Positions 52,063 to 61,252 of a stretch of DNA of 64,000 nt are shown here, one piece after another. Position 1 is the first letter of the stretch. Each line of letters begins with the position of its first letter. The notes under the pieces were generated by a model, which was not told the DNA's origin, did not search any database, and saw only the letters and a program-made list of their open reading frames with translations. The stretch comes from Candidatus Saccharimonadota bacterium (GTDB lineage Bacteria > Patescibacteriota > Saccharimonadia > Saccharimonadales > Saccharimonadaceae): assembly GCA_017511925.1 (NCBI GenBank), contig JAFWHS010000014.1, forward strand, positions 1 to 64,000. The letters are read 5' to 3'. The translations under genes were made by a program, and so were the position numbers.

Positions 52063-52156
52063 AATTTCTCCCGTTTATAATTTTCAGGATTATATACATA
52101 GCGCATTCAAAATTACAACCCCCTACCTATAAACCATGCTATAATAAATAATAATT

Positions 52157-52702
52157 ATGAGTAAACAATCTGAATGGGATGAATATTTTATGCAGATCGC
52201 TGAGACTGTGGCGACCAAAAGCAAAGACCCATCTTCTAAAATGGGTTGCGTAATCGTAGATCAAAATAAGCGCGTCGTATCGCTCGGCTATAATGGTATG
52301 CTCCAGGGTGCCGACGAGTCTAAAATGACTCTCTCTGAGCGCCCCATGAAATACTATTTTGCCATCCATTCCGAAATGAACGCAATTTTGTTTGCCCACC
52401 AAGATCTCACTGGTTGTACGATTTACAATCGCGTCGCCACTTGTGAAAATTGTCTCAAATATTGTCTTCAGGCCGGCATCAAACGCTTTGTCTATAAAGA
52501 ACTTCGTGTTCATTCCCACTCTACCGACCCCAAAAAATCTATGACTAATGTCGAGACGGACGAAGCCGTCATCCGCCTACTTGCCTCCATGCCAGAAGTG
52601 GAGACTCTAAATATCTCAAACGGTAAGACTTACACCGAAGATATCCTCGACTCCTACGCCAAGGATTCCCCGGAATATGCTAGACTCTCGCGGTGGGTTT
52701 AA
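52157..52702 (+). CDS. dCMP/cytidine deaminase family protein
   Basis: This 181-aa zinc deaminase has HSEMNAILFA with zinc His and catalytic Glu, and TCENCLKYC with the two zinc Cys (Pro of the usual PCxxC is Thr). MGCVIVDQNKRVVSLGYNGM matches deoxycytidylate deaminases. It would supply dUMP for thymidylate, with tdk and tmk encoded at 55.4-56.7 kb. An extended -10 (TGCTATAAT) lies 11 nt upstream. Confidence 0.88.
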   Translation: MSKQSEWDEYFMQIAETVATKSKDPSSKMGCVIVDQNKRVVSLGYNGMLQGADESKMTLSERPMKYYFAIHSEMNAILFAHQDLTGCTIYNRVATCENCLKYCLQAGIKRFVYKELRVHSHSTDPKKSMTNVETDEAVIRLLASMPEVETLNISNGKTYTEDILDSYAKDSPEYARLSRWV

Positions 52703-52711
52703 GTTATGCTC

Positions 52712-54409
52712 TTAATATTCAGATACGCAGCGCACTGACCTCCCATAGATCCTATTATTGACAAGAGCGGGAGAAACGAGATTACCGCGGAAGAGAAAGT
52801 AGAACGCGTCGTAAGCAGTGCTTACTGTACTAGACCAGTAGTAGCCGCTGTATCCTGCTTCATTAAGGGCACCATTATTGATGGTGCCGGACCATACCAT
52901 ATAAACGGGGCTCCTTACAAAGTCGTGGCCATTGGATGCAGAATTACCATTATATACATCGTTAAGCTGGGCAAACTCGCTCTTAATAGCTATACTAGAT
53001 ATGGTGGGAAGTCTCCATCCTCTAGGGCAAATAGAGTTCTGTGGATTATTAGCTACGTTATTATATGTAGAAGAAGTAAGACTGCTAGAATTATTAGAAG
53101 CTATGGCTGCGGACCAGTTGTAGTAGTTACCTACCTTACCATGACTGCCGTTGGTTGTAAATGGGGCTCTTTGGAAGAGTTTATGAGCTGTAGCATTATT
53201 GGCGACTAGGTAATTACAGGCTTGGTTATTATTGTATAGACATTTGTTATCGTAGGTATTCGGATCACCAGTGGCATACCATGTACTATCTGGACTCCCG
53301 GCATCTGGATCAGCGGAGTAAGCGACGTTGTTATTATTTGTCCAACCATTAAATCTACCATCGTAAGCGTCAATACTGGTAATAGTTGTTGTGGCGGGCG
53401 TCCAGTGGATTACGCCATTATCATCAATGGAATAGCCATTAGTATATGCTCTGGAAGTTATGTCATTAAGGTCCGTGTTCACAGAATTAAGCGAAGTGGA
53501 AGAACTTAGGTCTAGATCTAAATTTTGCGTCATCCAAAGCATGGAACTGGTACAGTTAGCTTCCTTTTGTTGCCAGGCATTGCCTGTACCTTCCATGCAC
53601 ATTCTTCTTACACTGTAAGACTTTCCGTCTCTAAGATCATCCGCGGTGACTTCCTCGCCTATGGCAATGGTTGGCCCCCATTCATCTACGTTTTGCATAT
53701 TGAAGTTTGGACTTAGACTATTGCTAGGATGCACTAGTACATACTTTACTTGTCCCTCATAAGTTCCTGCTGGCTGAGTAGAACTAATGTATGTGGCATA
53801 GGTAGTAGTTAAGGATGATCCTATAGTAGCATCAGTGTTAGTATTAAATTTGGCTACTTTAGTATAGTTTTGTGGTACTATATGATAATCACTATAAGGT
53901 CCGTCATCATCACTTAGGATAGTTGGTTCATAAGTACCTGGTACACTAGATACTTTCATGGCCCAGTTAGATATGTCTCCTGATGTGGCAATACCAGTGA
54001 CTATATCATAGTTAGATCCTAGTGCATTACTATGCAGGACTGTATTGGTCCCTTCTGCTACTCCTTCATCTCCACCAGTATAGCCTATAGCATAGATAGC
54101 ATAGCCATTAGGATCATTGCAGAAGGTTTGAATAGTAGTCTTACCAATATCTGATTGGTATTGTCCACCTATTAGTGTAGCACTATGTTCTTCTCCTGGT
54201 TGTATATTAGCCGTCATAGAACAGAAGTTACTGACTCTAACGGAAGCGGTAGCAGTAGTAGTTTGAGTGAGAGCTGATGTAGAACCATTAACGCTTATTC
54301 CTGGGAAGATAGGTATATTGCATGATAATAACATACCAGCTAATACTGTAATACCTACAATACTCATAGTAATATAGGTTAGTGGTTGATAACTATGCTT
54401 GATCTTCAT
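52712..54409 (-). CDS. Secreted FISUMP-domain protein, paralog C
   Basis: This 565-aa protein has the same layout as paralogs A and B: signal segment (~12-32), conserved region with CSMTANIQPGEEHSATLIGG, and a C-terminal FISUMP domain (LWMTQNLDLDL, CPRGWRLP, YWSSTVS, SVRCVSEY). It is more diverged at the N-terminus (MKIKHSYQPLT). The start has GTGAGG 9 nt upstream. Its loops after YWSST differ from both other copies. Leader copy C precedes it. Confidence 0.87.
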   Translation of the reverse strand: MKIKHSYQPLTYITMSIVGITVLAGMLLSCNIPIFPGISVNGSTSALTQTTTATASVRVSNFCSMTANIQPGEEHSATLIGGQYQSDIGKTTIQTFCNDPNGYAIYAIGYTGGDEGVAEGTNTVLHSNALGSNYDIVTGIATSGDISNWAMKVSSVPGTYEPTILSDDDGPYSDYHIVPQNYTKVAKFNTNTDATIGSSLTTTYATYISSTQPAGTYEGQVKYVLVHPSNSLSPNFNMQNVDEWGPTIAIGEEVTADDLRDGKSYSVRRMCMEGTGNAWQQKEANCTSSMLWMTQNLDLDLSSSTSLNSVNTDLNDITSRAYTNGYSIDDNGVIHWTPATTTITSIDAYDGRFNGWTNNNNVAYSADPDAGSPDSTWYATGDPNTYDNKCLYNNNQACNYLVANNATAHKLFQRAPFTTNGSHGKVGNYYNWSAAIASNNSSSLTSSTYNNVANNPQNSICPRGWRLPTISSIAIKSEFAQLNDVYNGNSASNGHDFVRSPVYMVWSGTINNGALNEAGYSGYYWSSTVSTAYDAFYFLFRGNLVSPALVNNRIYGRSVRCVSEY

Positions 54410-54455
54410 GTTGTGGCTACCTCACTTATATCTCACTTTAGAGTTTTACTATGTC

Positions 54456-54662
54456 CCCCTTGCGGTGCCACCATTATAGGATCATGCACAAGTTATAAAA
54501 ATGGCACCGCAAGGGGTGCAACAGCTTAATGCTTTAACTCCAATCTAGAACCAAAGTATTTAGGCTACCTTACGATGCCATTGCTTTACTTTGATTAACT
54601 AGAAAATAAATTACATATAAAATATATTGGAGTATATTTTATAAAACATTAAACTGTTGCAC
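54456..54662 (-). ncRNA. Structured 5' leader of FISUMP paralog C (copy C)
   Basis: P1 pairs 54647-54662 with 54516-54531 (16 bp, one U-G). P2 pairs 54626-54633 with 54537-54544 (8 bp). P3 pairs 54587-54594 with 54551-54558 (8 bp, one U-G) plus CTAG/CTAG. The loop holds ATGGCATCGTAAGG (54568-54581). Linker K (54502-54516) is followed by five U, and arm H is 54456-54470. The C-to-T change in the loop relative to copies A and B turns a G-C pair with K into G-U, keeping the alternative helix. The K-H loop retains GTGCATGATCC although the start region it would match in A and B has changed. Confidence 0.72.
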
Positions 54663-54666
54663 TACA

Positions 54667-54696
54667 ATTATAGCATAACCACAGTGCTTGTGTCAA
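54667..54696 (-). promoter_or_regulatory. Promoter of paralog C leader
   Basis: TTGACA (54691-54696), 18 bp, extended -10 TGCTATAAT (TATAAT 54667-54672). Nearly the same module as in copy B. Confidence 0.85.
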
Positions 54697-54720
54697 AAAA
54701 GTGTTGTATTTTTTACAACA
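54695..54720 (-). terminator. Terminator between ung and the paralog C promoter
   Basis: Minus-strand TGTTGTA/TACAACA with A5 loop and T6; its T-run leads into the -35. The ung stop is 2 bp away. Confidence 0.82.
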
Positions 54721-54722
54721 AA

Positions 54723-55370
54723 TTACCAAATAATTTCTTCCAAACCACAATCCCTCAAAAACTCATTGCATCTTGAAAAATGATGATTCCCAAAAAATCC
54801 CGCATGTGCTGACAAAGGCGATGGATGCGGCGACTCTAATACTAAGTGCCGAGAAGCATCAATTAAGGCTTTCTTATTCCTCGCATCTCTTCCCCACAGA
54901 ATAAACACAAGATGTGGGCGCGATTCATTTAGGTATTTTATCACTTCTGTCGTAAAAATTTCCCAACCCTTGCCGCGATGCGACCCAGCCCTATGTGCCT
55001 CCACTGTCAGCACAGTGTTCAACAACAATACTCCTTGCTTCTGCCAATTTCTCAGGCTTCCAGTTCGGTTTGCGTGGCTCCCGATATCTGCATCTATTTC
55101 TTTATATATATTAATCAGAGATGGCGGAATTGGTTGCGAGCTTGGCACCGAAAACGCCAAACCCTCCGCTGCGCCCGGCGTATGATACGGATCCTGGCCA
55201 AGTATCACGACCTTCACATCGTTCAAATCTGTAGCAAAAGCCGAAAACACCAATGATTTTTTAGGAAAGATCACTTTATGTTCGTATTCATCATGCAAAA
55301 ACTCCGCCAATTCTTTAAAGTATGGCTTTCCGAATTCGCTATTTAAAAACGGCCTCCAACTCTCATGCAT
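54723..55370 (-). CDS. ung: Uracil-DNA glycosylase, family 1
   Basis: This 215-aa enzyme removes uracil from DNA. It has the catalytic motif VVILGQDPYHTPGAAEGLAFS with the water-activating Asp, the Pro/Ser loop IPPSLINIYKEI, and the C-terminal HPSPLSAHAGFFG with the catalytic His. Confidence 0.96.
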   Translation of the reverse strand: MHESWRPFLNSEFGKPYFKELAEFLHDEYEHKVIFPKKSLVFSAFATDLNDVKVVILGQDPYHTPGAAEGLAFSVPSSQPIPPSLINIYKEIDADIGSHANRTGSLRNWQKQGVLLLNTVLTVEAHRAGSHRGKGWEIFTTEVIKYLNESRPHLVFILWGRDARNKKALIDASRHLVLESPHPSPLSAHAGFFGNHHFSRCNEFLRDCGLEEIIW

Positions 55371-55411
55371 ATAAGTAATATTATATGATATAATTACGAA
55401 AAGAGGTAAAA

Positions 55412-55999
55412 ATGGCGAAGTTATATTTCCGTTACGGAGCTATGGGGTGTGGCAAAACAATGCAACTTTTGCAAGTCGCCTTTAATTATGAAGAGCGCGG
55501 CCATAAAGTTTGCGTCATCAAGCCCGCTACCGATACCAAGAACGGCACCAAGCTTTTAACTCGCATTGGCCCAGAGCGCGAAACGGATTTTTGTTTCGAC
55601 CGTAAAACTGACTTATTCAAGAAAATTTCTCAAAAGTACAAAGATGTTCACTGCGTCTTAGTGGACGAATCTCAGTTTTTAACTCCAAAACAAGTAGATC
55701 AGCTAGAGCTTGTCGCGATCAAACTCAATATTCCGGTTATTGCCTACGGTCTAAGGATTAATTTCCGCCAAGATTCCGGCGGTTTCGAAGGTTCCACTAG
55801 GCTGTTACAAATAGCAGAAGATATTGAAGAGATCAAAACCATTTGCGAATGTGGTCGCAAAGCTACGCGCAATACCCGCTTCTTAAATGATAAACTCGTG
55901 ATAGAAGGCCCAGATATTTTAATAGACGATGGCTCTAGTAAAATAGAATATCGCGCTCTGTGTTCGGCTTGTTATCAAAAATACCTGGAGGAAAAATAA
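55412..55999 (+). CDS. tdk: Thymidine kinase (type II)
   Basis: This 195-aa enzyme phosphorylates thymidine. P-loop RYGAMGCGKTMQLLQ, Walker B-like VLVDESQFL, the lasso region YGLRINFRQDSGG, and zinc Cys pairs CECG and CSAC are present. SD GAGG precedes the ATG. It overlaps tmk by one base (TAATG). The pair converts thymidine to dTDP. Confidence 0.95.
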   Translation: MAKLYFRYGAMGCGKTMQLLQVAFNYEERGHKVCVIKPATDTKNGTKLLTRIGPERETDFCFDRKTDLFKKISQKYKDVHCVLVDESQFLTPKQVDQLELVAIKLNIPVIAYGLRINFRQDSGGFEGSTRLLQIAEDIEEIKTICECGRKATRNTRFLNDKLVIEGPDILIDDGSSKIEYRALCSACYQKYLEEK

Positions 56000-56700
56000 T
56001 GTATATAGTAATAGAAGGACAAGACGGCACCGGCAAAGATACTCAAGCAAAAAAGCTCAAAGAATATTTTGAATCACAAGGCAAAAAAGTGGTTGCTTAC
56101 GCTGAATCTGGCACTGCTAGCGAAGATGAGTTTATTTCGGAAATTGCCAAACTAAATTACGGTTCCAAGCAGGACATCGATCATCGCACTCGTGTGCTAC
56201 TCTATCTAGTTAATCGCTACGAACAATGGCGCAAGCTTGCGGAACCAGCACTAAAAAATGGCGACATAGTTATCACTACACGCTGTTGGTTTTCAACTTT
56301 AATTTATGAAGGATATGGCGGAGGTGTCAGCAAATCTCTTATCACTAAGTTACACAAGACTGTTATGCCTGGCTCATATTTTAACCCGGATAAAATAATC
56401 CTACTCACTATACCTGAAGCAGAGCAGCAGAAACGCCTTGGTACGCAAACCGACAAAAAATGGGATCGCAAACAAGAGGTTTGGAAATCTAAAGGTAACG
56501 AATTCCAGCGAAAGATTAATGCGGCTTATCTCAAGATCGCGAAAGAATATGACATCAAACCAGTTGACGCTTCCGGCACTATTGAAGAAGTATTTAACAA
56601 AATACTAGAGCAACTAGAGCCACATTTTTTGGCGACATACGCAGCCAACGATTCATCAGAAAAAGATGATCTAGTTCTCGGCGAATTGCGAGTTGTATAA
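55999..56700 (+). CDS. tmk: Thymidylate kinase
   Basis: This ~233-aa dTMP kinase has P-loop VIEGQDGTGKDTQAKKL, the RCWFSTLIYEGYG segment and a LID region with EAEQQKRL. I start at ATG 55999, which overlaps the tdk stop behind GGAGG; the frame opens 13 codons earlier inside tdk. It is convergent with the ABC exporter gene and overlaps it by 30 bp. Confidence 0.92.
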   Translation: MYIVIEGQDGTGKDTQAKKLKEYFESQGKKVVAYAESGTASEDEFISEIAKLNYGSKQDIDHRTRVLLYLVNRYEQWRKLAEPALKNGDIVITTRCWFSTLIYEGYGGGVSKSLITKLHKTVMPGSYFNPDKIILLTIPEAEQQKRLGTQTDKKWDRKQEVWKSKGNEFQRKINAAYLKIAKEYDIKPVDASGTIEEVFNKILEQLEPHFLATYAANDSSEKDDLVLGELRVV

Positions 56701-58449
56701 TTCCGCATAAAATCCATTCGCGGCCAAAAGCTCCTTATGGTTCCCTTGCTCCACAATTTCGCCATCGCGCATCACTAGAATCAAATCAGAGTTACGAATC
56801 GTAGATAATCTATGCGCAATCACAAACGACGTTCTGCCGTTGGTAGACTTTTCAAGTGAATCTTGGATCAGTTGCTCAGTCCTAGTATCCACATTGGAAG
56901 TCGCTTCATCCAAAATCATCATTGGTGGATTTGCGATCATTGCTCGCGTGATTGTAAGTAGTTGCTTCTCTCCTGCCGAAATATTATCTGAATCTTCCGA
57001 AATCTCCGACCGATAACTTTTCGGCAATGCCTCAATCACATGCTCCACATTGCTAAACTCCGCTGCTTTTTTAATTTCATCCAGCGTCGCTCCGCGTCTC
57101 CCATAACGCAGATTATCTTCTACTGTACCAGAAAACAGCCAAGTATCCTGAAGCACCATACCAAACATAGCCCTCACATCTGATCTTTTCATTTCCCGAA
57201 TTGGCGTTCCGTCCACCGTAATGTATCCAGAGTCTGGCTCATAGAATCGCATCAGTAAATTAATAATAGTCGTTTTACCAGCACCAGTCGGTCCCACGAT
57301 TGCTACATTTGTGCCGGGCGCCACTTTTACGGAAAAATTACGAATGATCGGCGTCTTGCCATCATACGAAAAACACACATCATGAAATTCTACTTCACCC
57401 CTCACTTCTGGTATCGTAAGTGCTGGCTCAGCGTCTGGCTCTTCTTCTGACTCAGACAAAAACTCAAAAATCCGCTCACTCGCTGCGAGCAAAGCCTGTA
57501 TCGTCGCGGTAGTCGAGGCGATTTCGGTAATCGGGCGGTTAAACCTCGAAACATATTGTATAAATGCCTGAATGTTACCGATATTTACTCGTCCTTCAAT
57601 TACAAACATACCGCCTAGTACACAAATCGCAATATAACCGAGATTTGTAAAAACATGTGTTACCGGAAATGACAAAGACGAAAACACTTGCGCCAAAGTC
57701 GCTGCCCGTGTTAATTTCTGGTTCGTTTCATCAAAACTTGCAGTCGCCGTAGCTTCATAAGAATTTGATTTAATAATTATATGTCCGGCGTAGTCTTCTT
57801 CAATTTTGCTATTTAAGACACCAAGCGTTGCCTGTTGCTCGCGGAAATATTTTTGCGCAAAGCCCGTAATTTTACCCACCACAATTACCGAAATCGGCAC
57901 TACTATAAATGCCACCAAAGACAAAGGCACTGAAATCGTTAACATTAATATCATTACGCCAACCAGTGTTGTTAGGCTTAGTGAAATGTCTGCAATCTCT
58001 TGTGACATAGACGTAATCAAAACATCAATATCATTAGTCATTCGCGACAGCGTATCACCATATTTATGCTTATCAAAATACGAAATCGGTAGCCTGCCAA
58101 TTTTGTCTATAATCTTACCACGTAGATCTTTTGTATAATGTGCTGCCACTACTGCCAAAATAAAAGCTTGCACATAGTTCAAAATTGCCGCTACACAAAA
58201 TAGCACGATCACTAAAATAGCTTTGCCAGAAATTGTACCCCAATCGATATCTGGATAAGAGTTCACTGCAATATTAGTCATATCGCCGAGTAATTTTGGT
58301 ATAAATAAACCAGACAAAGCAGAACCTATTGCCAAGAATATCGACGTAATGATCGGTGGCAAGTATGGCTTAATCGAGTGTCTAAATTCGCGCCATGCAA
58401 ACTTTGCATTTTTTACTTTGCCAGTACCATTATTACCTTGCGGCCCCAT
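56671..58449 (-). CDS. ABC exporter half-transporter, canonical ATP site
   Basis: This ~592-aa protein has six membrane helices (~30-310) and a nucleotide-binding domain: Walker A VGPTGAGKTT, signature SAGEKQ, Walker B MILDEATSNVD with the catalytic Glu, H-loop IAHRLSTI. It pairs with the upstream half-transporter as in heterodimeric multidrug exporters of the LmrCD/TmrAB type. The start is ATG 58449 with AAAGGAG close by, inside the end of the partner gene. Confidence 0.9.
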   Translation of the reverse strand: MGPQGNNGTGKVKNAKFAWREFRHSIKPYLPPIITSIFLAIGSALSGLFIPKLLGDMTNIAVNSYPDIDWGTISGKAILVIVLFCVAAILNYVQAFILAVVAAHYTKDLRGKIIDKIGRLPISYFDKHKYGDTLSRMTNDIDVLITSMSQEIADISLSLTTLVGVMILMLTISVPLSLVAFIVVPISVIVVGKITGFAQKYFREQQATLGVLNSKIEEDYAGHIIIKSNSYEATATASFDETNQKLTRAATLAQVFSSLSFPVTHVFTNLGYIAICVLGGMFVIEGRVNIGNIQAFIQYVSRFNRPITEIASTTATIQALLAASERIFEFLSESEEEPDAEPALTIPEVRGEVEFHDVCFSYDGKTPIIRNFSVKVAPGTNVAIVGPTGAGKTTIINLLMRFYEPDSGYITVDGTPIREMKRSDVRAMFGMVLQDTWLFSGTVEDNLRYGRRGATLDEIKKAAEFSNVEHVIEALPKSYRSEISEDSDNISAGEKQLLTITRAMIANPPMMILDEATSNVDTRTEQLIQDSLEKSTNGRTSFVIAHRLSTIRNSDLILVMRDGEIVEQGNHKELLAANGFYAELYNSQFAEN

Positions 58450-60184
58450 GCATCTCCTTTCTCCACTCAGCATCCGAAAGTTGTGACTTCACAATCGATT
58501 GATAAACTTCGCAGTCTCTCAGCAATTCTTTGTGTGTTCCTCGTCCTACCATTTTGCCCTTGTCTAGTACTATAATTTGGTCAGCATCTTTAATCGTTGA
58601 AACACGCTGCGCCACGATTAAAACTACTGCGTCTGATACGATTGGTTTTAAGGCTTCGCGTAGTTTCGCGTCAGTCTTCATATCTAGTGCCGAAAAAGAA
58701 TCGTCGAATATAAATATATCTGGATTTTTACAAATTGCTCGCGCGATCGACAACCGCTGTTTTTGCCCACCAGAAACATTTGTACCGCCCTGCGCGATAT
58801 GTGCCGAAAATCCGCCAGGCATCTTTTCAATAAACTTTGTAGCCTGAGCTACTTCAGCAGCTTTTCTAACTTGTTCGTCCGTAGCATTTGGTGCTCCAAA
58901 TTTAATATTCGACCTCACCGTTCCGGCAAATAGGACTCCATGTTGCGGCACTAGACCGATTCTCCGCATTAAATCTTCTTTTGAGTAATCACGTATATTT
59001 AGTCCATCAATCAAAATTTCTCCCTTTGTCGCCTCGTAAAATCTCGGCACTAAATTAATTAGCGTAGATTTACCAGACCCAGTTGAGCCAATGAAGGCTG
59101 TCGTTTTACCAACCTCTGCCTTAAATGATATATTGTCTAATACTTTTTCCGCTGCATCTGGATAAGCAAAATCAACCTTGCGAAATTCCACTGACGGAAC
59201 TTTATCCGGCACACCTTTAGTGTCTTTTAGCCAACGGATCTTATCTTTTGTTGTTAATATTTCATGAATTCTATTTGCTGATACATTGGCGCGCGGGAAC
59301 ATCACAAATAATATAGATAGCATCAAGAACGACATCATTACAAAAGTTACATATTCCGCAAAAGCCGTCATGTTGCCGAGATATGCAAAATTTTGATTGA
59401 GTAGAGAAATTCCAACCCACGAACAAAGTAGCGACGTGCCATTAAATATAATATTTATCATCGGATTTTGCAATTCCAATATACAATCAATAAAGATCAA
59501 CAATTTTGTCAATTCTTTATTAGTTTTGCCAAATTTCTTCTTTTCAATATCTTCGTTATTAAATGCACGAATCACTTTTAGTCCCGTAAGGTTTTCGCGT
59601 GTGATCAAAGTTATCCGATCTATCAAACTTTGGAAAATTCTGAACTTCGGCGCCACGATTGACAAAATCACTGCTGCCGAAACCACCACTGCCGTAATGC
59701 CCACTACGATGATCCAGCTCATCTCAGGAGCCGTCTTTATTGCCATCACAAGTCCCATAATACAAAACATTGGTGCTCTGAGCATTAAAGAAAGCATCAT
59801 TGTAATTATCATTTGTATTTGGTTTACGTCATTTGTCGTTCGTGTGATGAGGCTAGCAGTACTATAATTTTTCATGTCTATCATATTAAACTCGAGAATT
59901 TTCTGGAAAATCGCCGCCCGAAGATCGCGTGAAAAATAAGCTCCCACTCTCGCCGAAAAATAACTAGACACAAATGATGTAATCGCTGAAATCGCTGCAA
60001 GTAGCAACATCCAGCCACCATCCTGCCAAACCCTGTCCATATCGCCAGGCACGATACCATTATTTATGATATCAGCCATTAAGGCTGGTAGCTGCAAAGT
60101 AGCAAAAACCTGTGCGCCGGTAGAAACCAAAATCAAGGCAACTTGCCACCAGTATGGTTTTAGATATTTAAAAAGTTTAAACAT
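58433..60184 (-). CDS. ABC exporter half-transporter, degenerate ATP site
   Basis: This 583-aa protein has six membrane helices and an ATPase domain. Walker A (IGSTGSGKST) and signature (VSGGQKQRLSIARA) are intact. Walker B reads IFIFDDSFSALD (Asp for catalytic Glu) and the switch His is Gln (IVAQRVSTI). This is the usual sign that one of two ATP sites in a heterodimer is non-hydrolytic. It overlaps both neighbours, so the four-gene run 62359-56671 is one operon. Confidence 0.9.
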   Translation of the reverse strand: MFKLFKYLKPYWWQVALILVSTGAQVFATLQLPALMADIINNGIVPGDMDRVWQDGGWMLLLAAISAITSFVSSYFSARVGAYFSRDLRAAIFQKILEFNMIDMKNYSTASLITRTTNDVNQIQMIITMMLSLMLRAPMFCIMGLVMAIKTAPEMSWIIVVGITAVVVSAAVILSIVAPKFRIFQSLIDRITLITRENLTGLKVIRAFNNEDIEKKKFGKTNKELTKLLIFIDCILELQNPMINIIFNGTSLLCSWVGISLLNQNFAYLGNMTAFAEYVTFVMMSFLMLSILFVMFPRANVSANRIHEILTTKDKIRWLKDTKGVPDKVPSVEFRKVDFAYPDAAEKVLDNISFKAEVGKTTAFIGSTGSGKSTLINLVPRFYEATKGEILIDGLNIRDYSKEDLMRRIGLVPQHGVLFAGTVRSNIKFGAPNATDEQVRKAAEVAQATKFIEKMPGGFSAHIAQGGTNVSGGQKQRLSIARAICKNPDIFIFDDSFSALDMKTDAKLREALKPIVSDAVVLIVAQRVSTIKDADQIIVLDKGKMVGRGTHKELLRDCEVYQSIVKSQLSDAEWRKEMHGAAR

Positions 60185-61238
60185 GAGATTTTATTATACC
60201 ACCTTTTTTCTCTAAATGCATCCTGAAATATATCACTAATCCTATTATTATATATATATAATATGAGAAAAATCGCCATATTAGCATTGCCCAAAATACA
60301 TAGCCAGAAGAAAGTGCCGAAAACACCAAGAAGAATGCACCTTCTGCTGCACCAGCGTTACCTGGCGTAGGCACAAAATATACAGCGCTCATTACCGCCA
60401 TTGTCATAGCGAAACATTCTAAAAAGCCTACTTCGCCACCAAATGCAGTCAACACAAAAAACGGAATCATCGCAGTGAGCGCGCTAAATATTGTGGCCAG
60501 TACAGTAAGCTTAGCTAATAATCCTTTTGTCTTCGCGATGGTTTTTATAGAATTTGCATATTCTATTACATTATTTTCAACTTTATCTAATGTTTTCTTG
60601 CGATTTTTGATAATTTTTAGCTTCGCCAAAATCTTCACGCAAGATTGTAAAAATCTTGTCGTGGCTTTTGGAAAAAAACTAATTCCGGCAATCAGAACAG
60701 GCCAAAAAGCATAAAATAGTAGTCCAACCCAGGCCGGTATACCAAGCACTGGATTCTTGATCAATACATTGCTAAATACGAAACAAAGGATTGCCAAAAT
60801 CAAAAACCCTACTTGCCCCACTATCATACCTACTATTGGTATAGATGTTGCATGACCGCTAGATAGTTTGCTATTCTTGTGCATGTAGTAAATTTGGAAC
60901 GGTTGCCCACCAATCGCTGCTGGTGTCACATTGTCGTAGTATTTGCCCAACATCAACACTCGCCATGCAGTCTTCCAAATAAATTTATTATCGGGTTTTT
61001 CTTTTTTGTCATAAGACGCCTTTATCATCAAAACATATTTATATGTATTTGCCAAAGTTGCTAGCAAAAAACAAATCACTGCAGGAATCAATAACCACCA
61101 AATAATTCTTACTTCTGAAAGCTCCGAAGCCTCACTAGAATTACCAAACTCTGACATAGCCGTAGCGGTAATAACCACAGCGTTTAGTAATACGAAAGCA
61201 ATTACTCCAAAAATTTTTCTTTTATCTTTTTTCGTCAT
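60177..61238 (-). CDS. Flippase-like integral membrane protein (LPG synthase TM / UPF0104 family)
   Basis: This 353-aa protein has about eight membrane helices. It contains the family features YDNVTPAAIGGQPFQIYYMHK (N-x-x-P-x-x-x-G-G-x-x) and YFVPTPGNAGAAEGAFFLVF (P-x-P-G-G/N-x-G-x-x-E). The family includes the membrane half of MprF and AglD-like proteins that move lipid-linked substrates. No catalytic GNAT half is attached. It overlaps the exporter gene by 8 bp. Confidence 0.85.
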   Translation of the reverse strand: MTKKDKRKIFGVIAFVLLNAVVITATAMSEFGNSSEASELSEVRIIWWLLIPAVICFLLATLANTYKYVLMIKASYDKKEKPDNKFIWKTAWRVLMLGKYYDNVTPAAIGGQPFQIYYMHKNSKLSSGHATSIPIVGMIVGQVGFLILAILCFVFSNVLIKNPVLGIPAWVGLLFYAFWPVLIAGISFFPKATTRFLQSCVKILAKLKIIKNRKKTLDKVENNVIEYANSIKTIAKTKGLLAKLTVLATIFSALTAMIPFFVLTAFGGEVGFLECFAMTMAVMSAVYFVPTPGNAGAAEGAFFLVFSALSSGYVFWAMLIWRFFSYYIYIIIGLVIYFRMHLEKKGGIIKSHV

Positions 61239-61252
61239 AAATATCTTAAACT

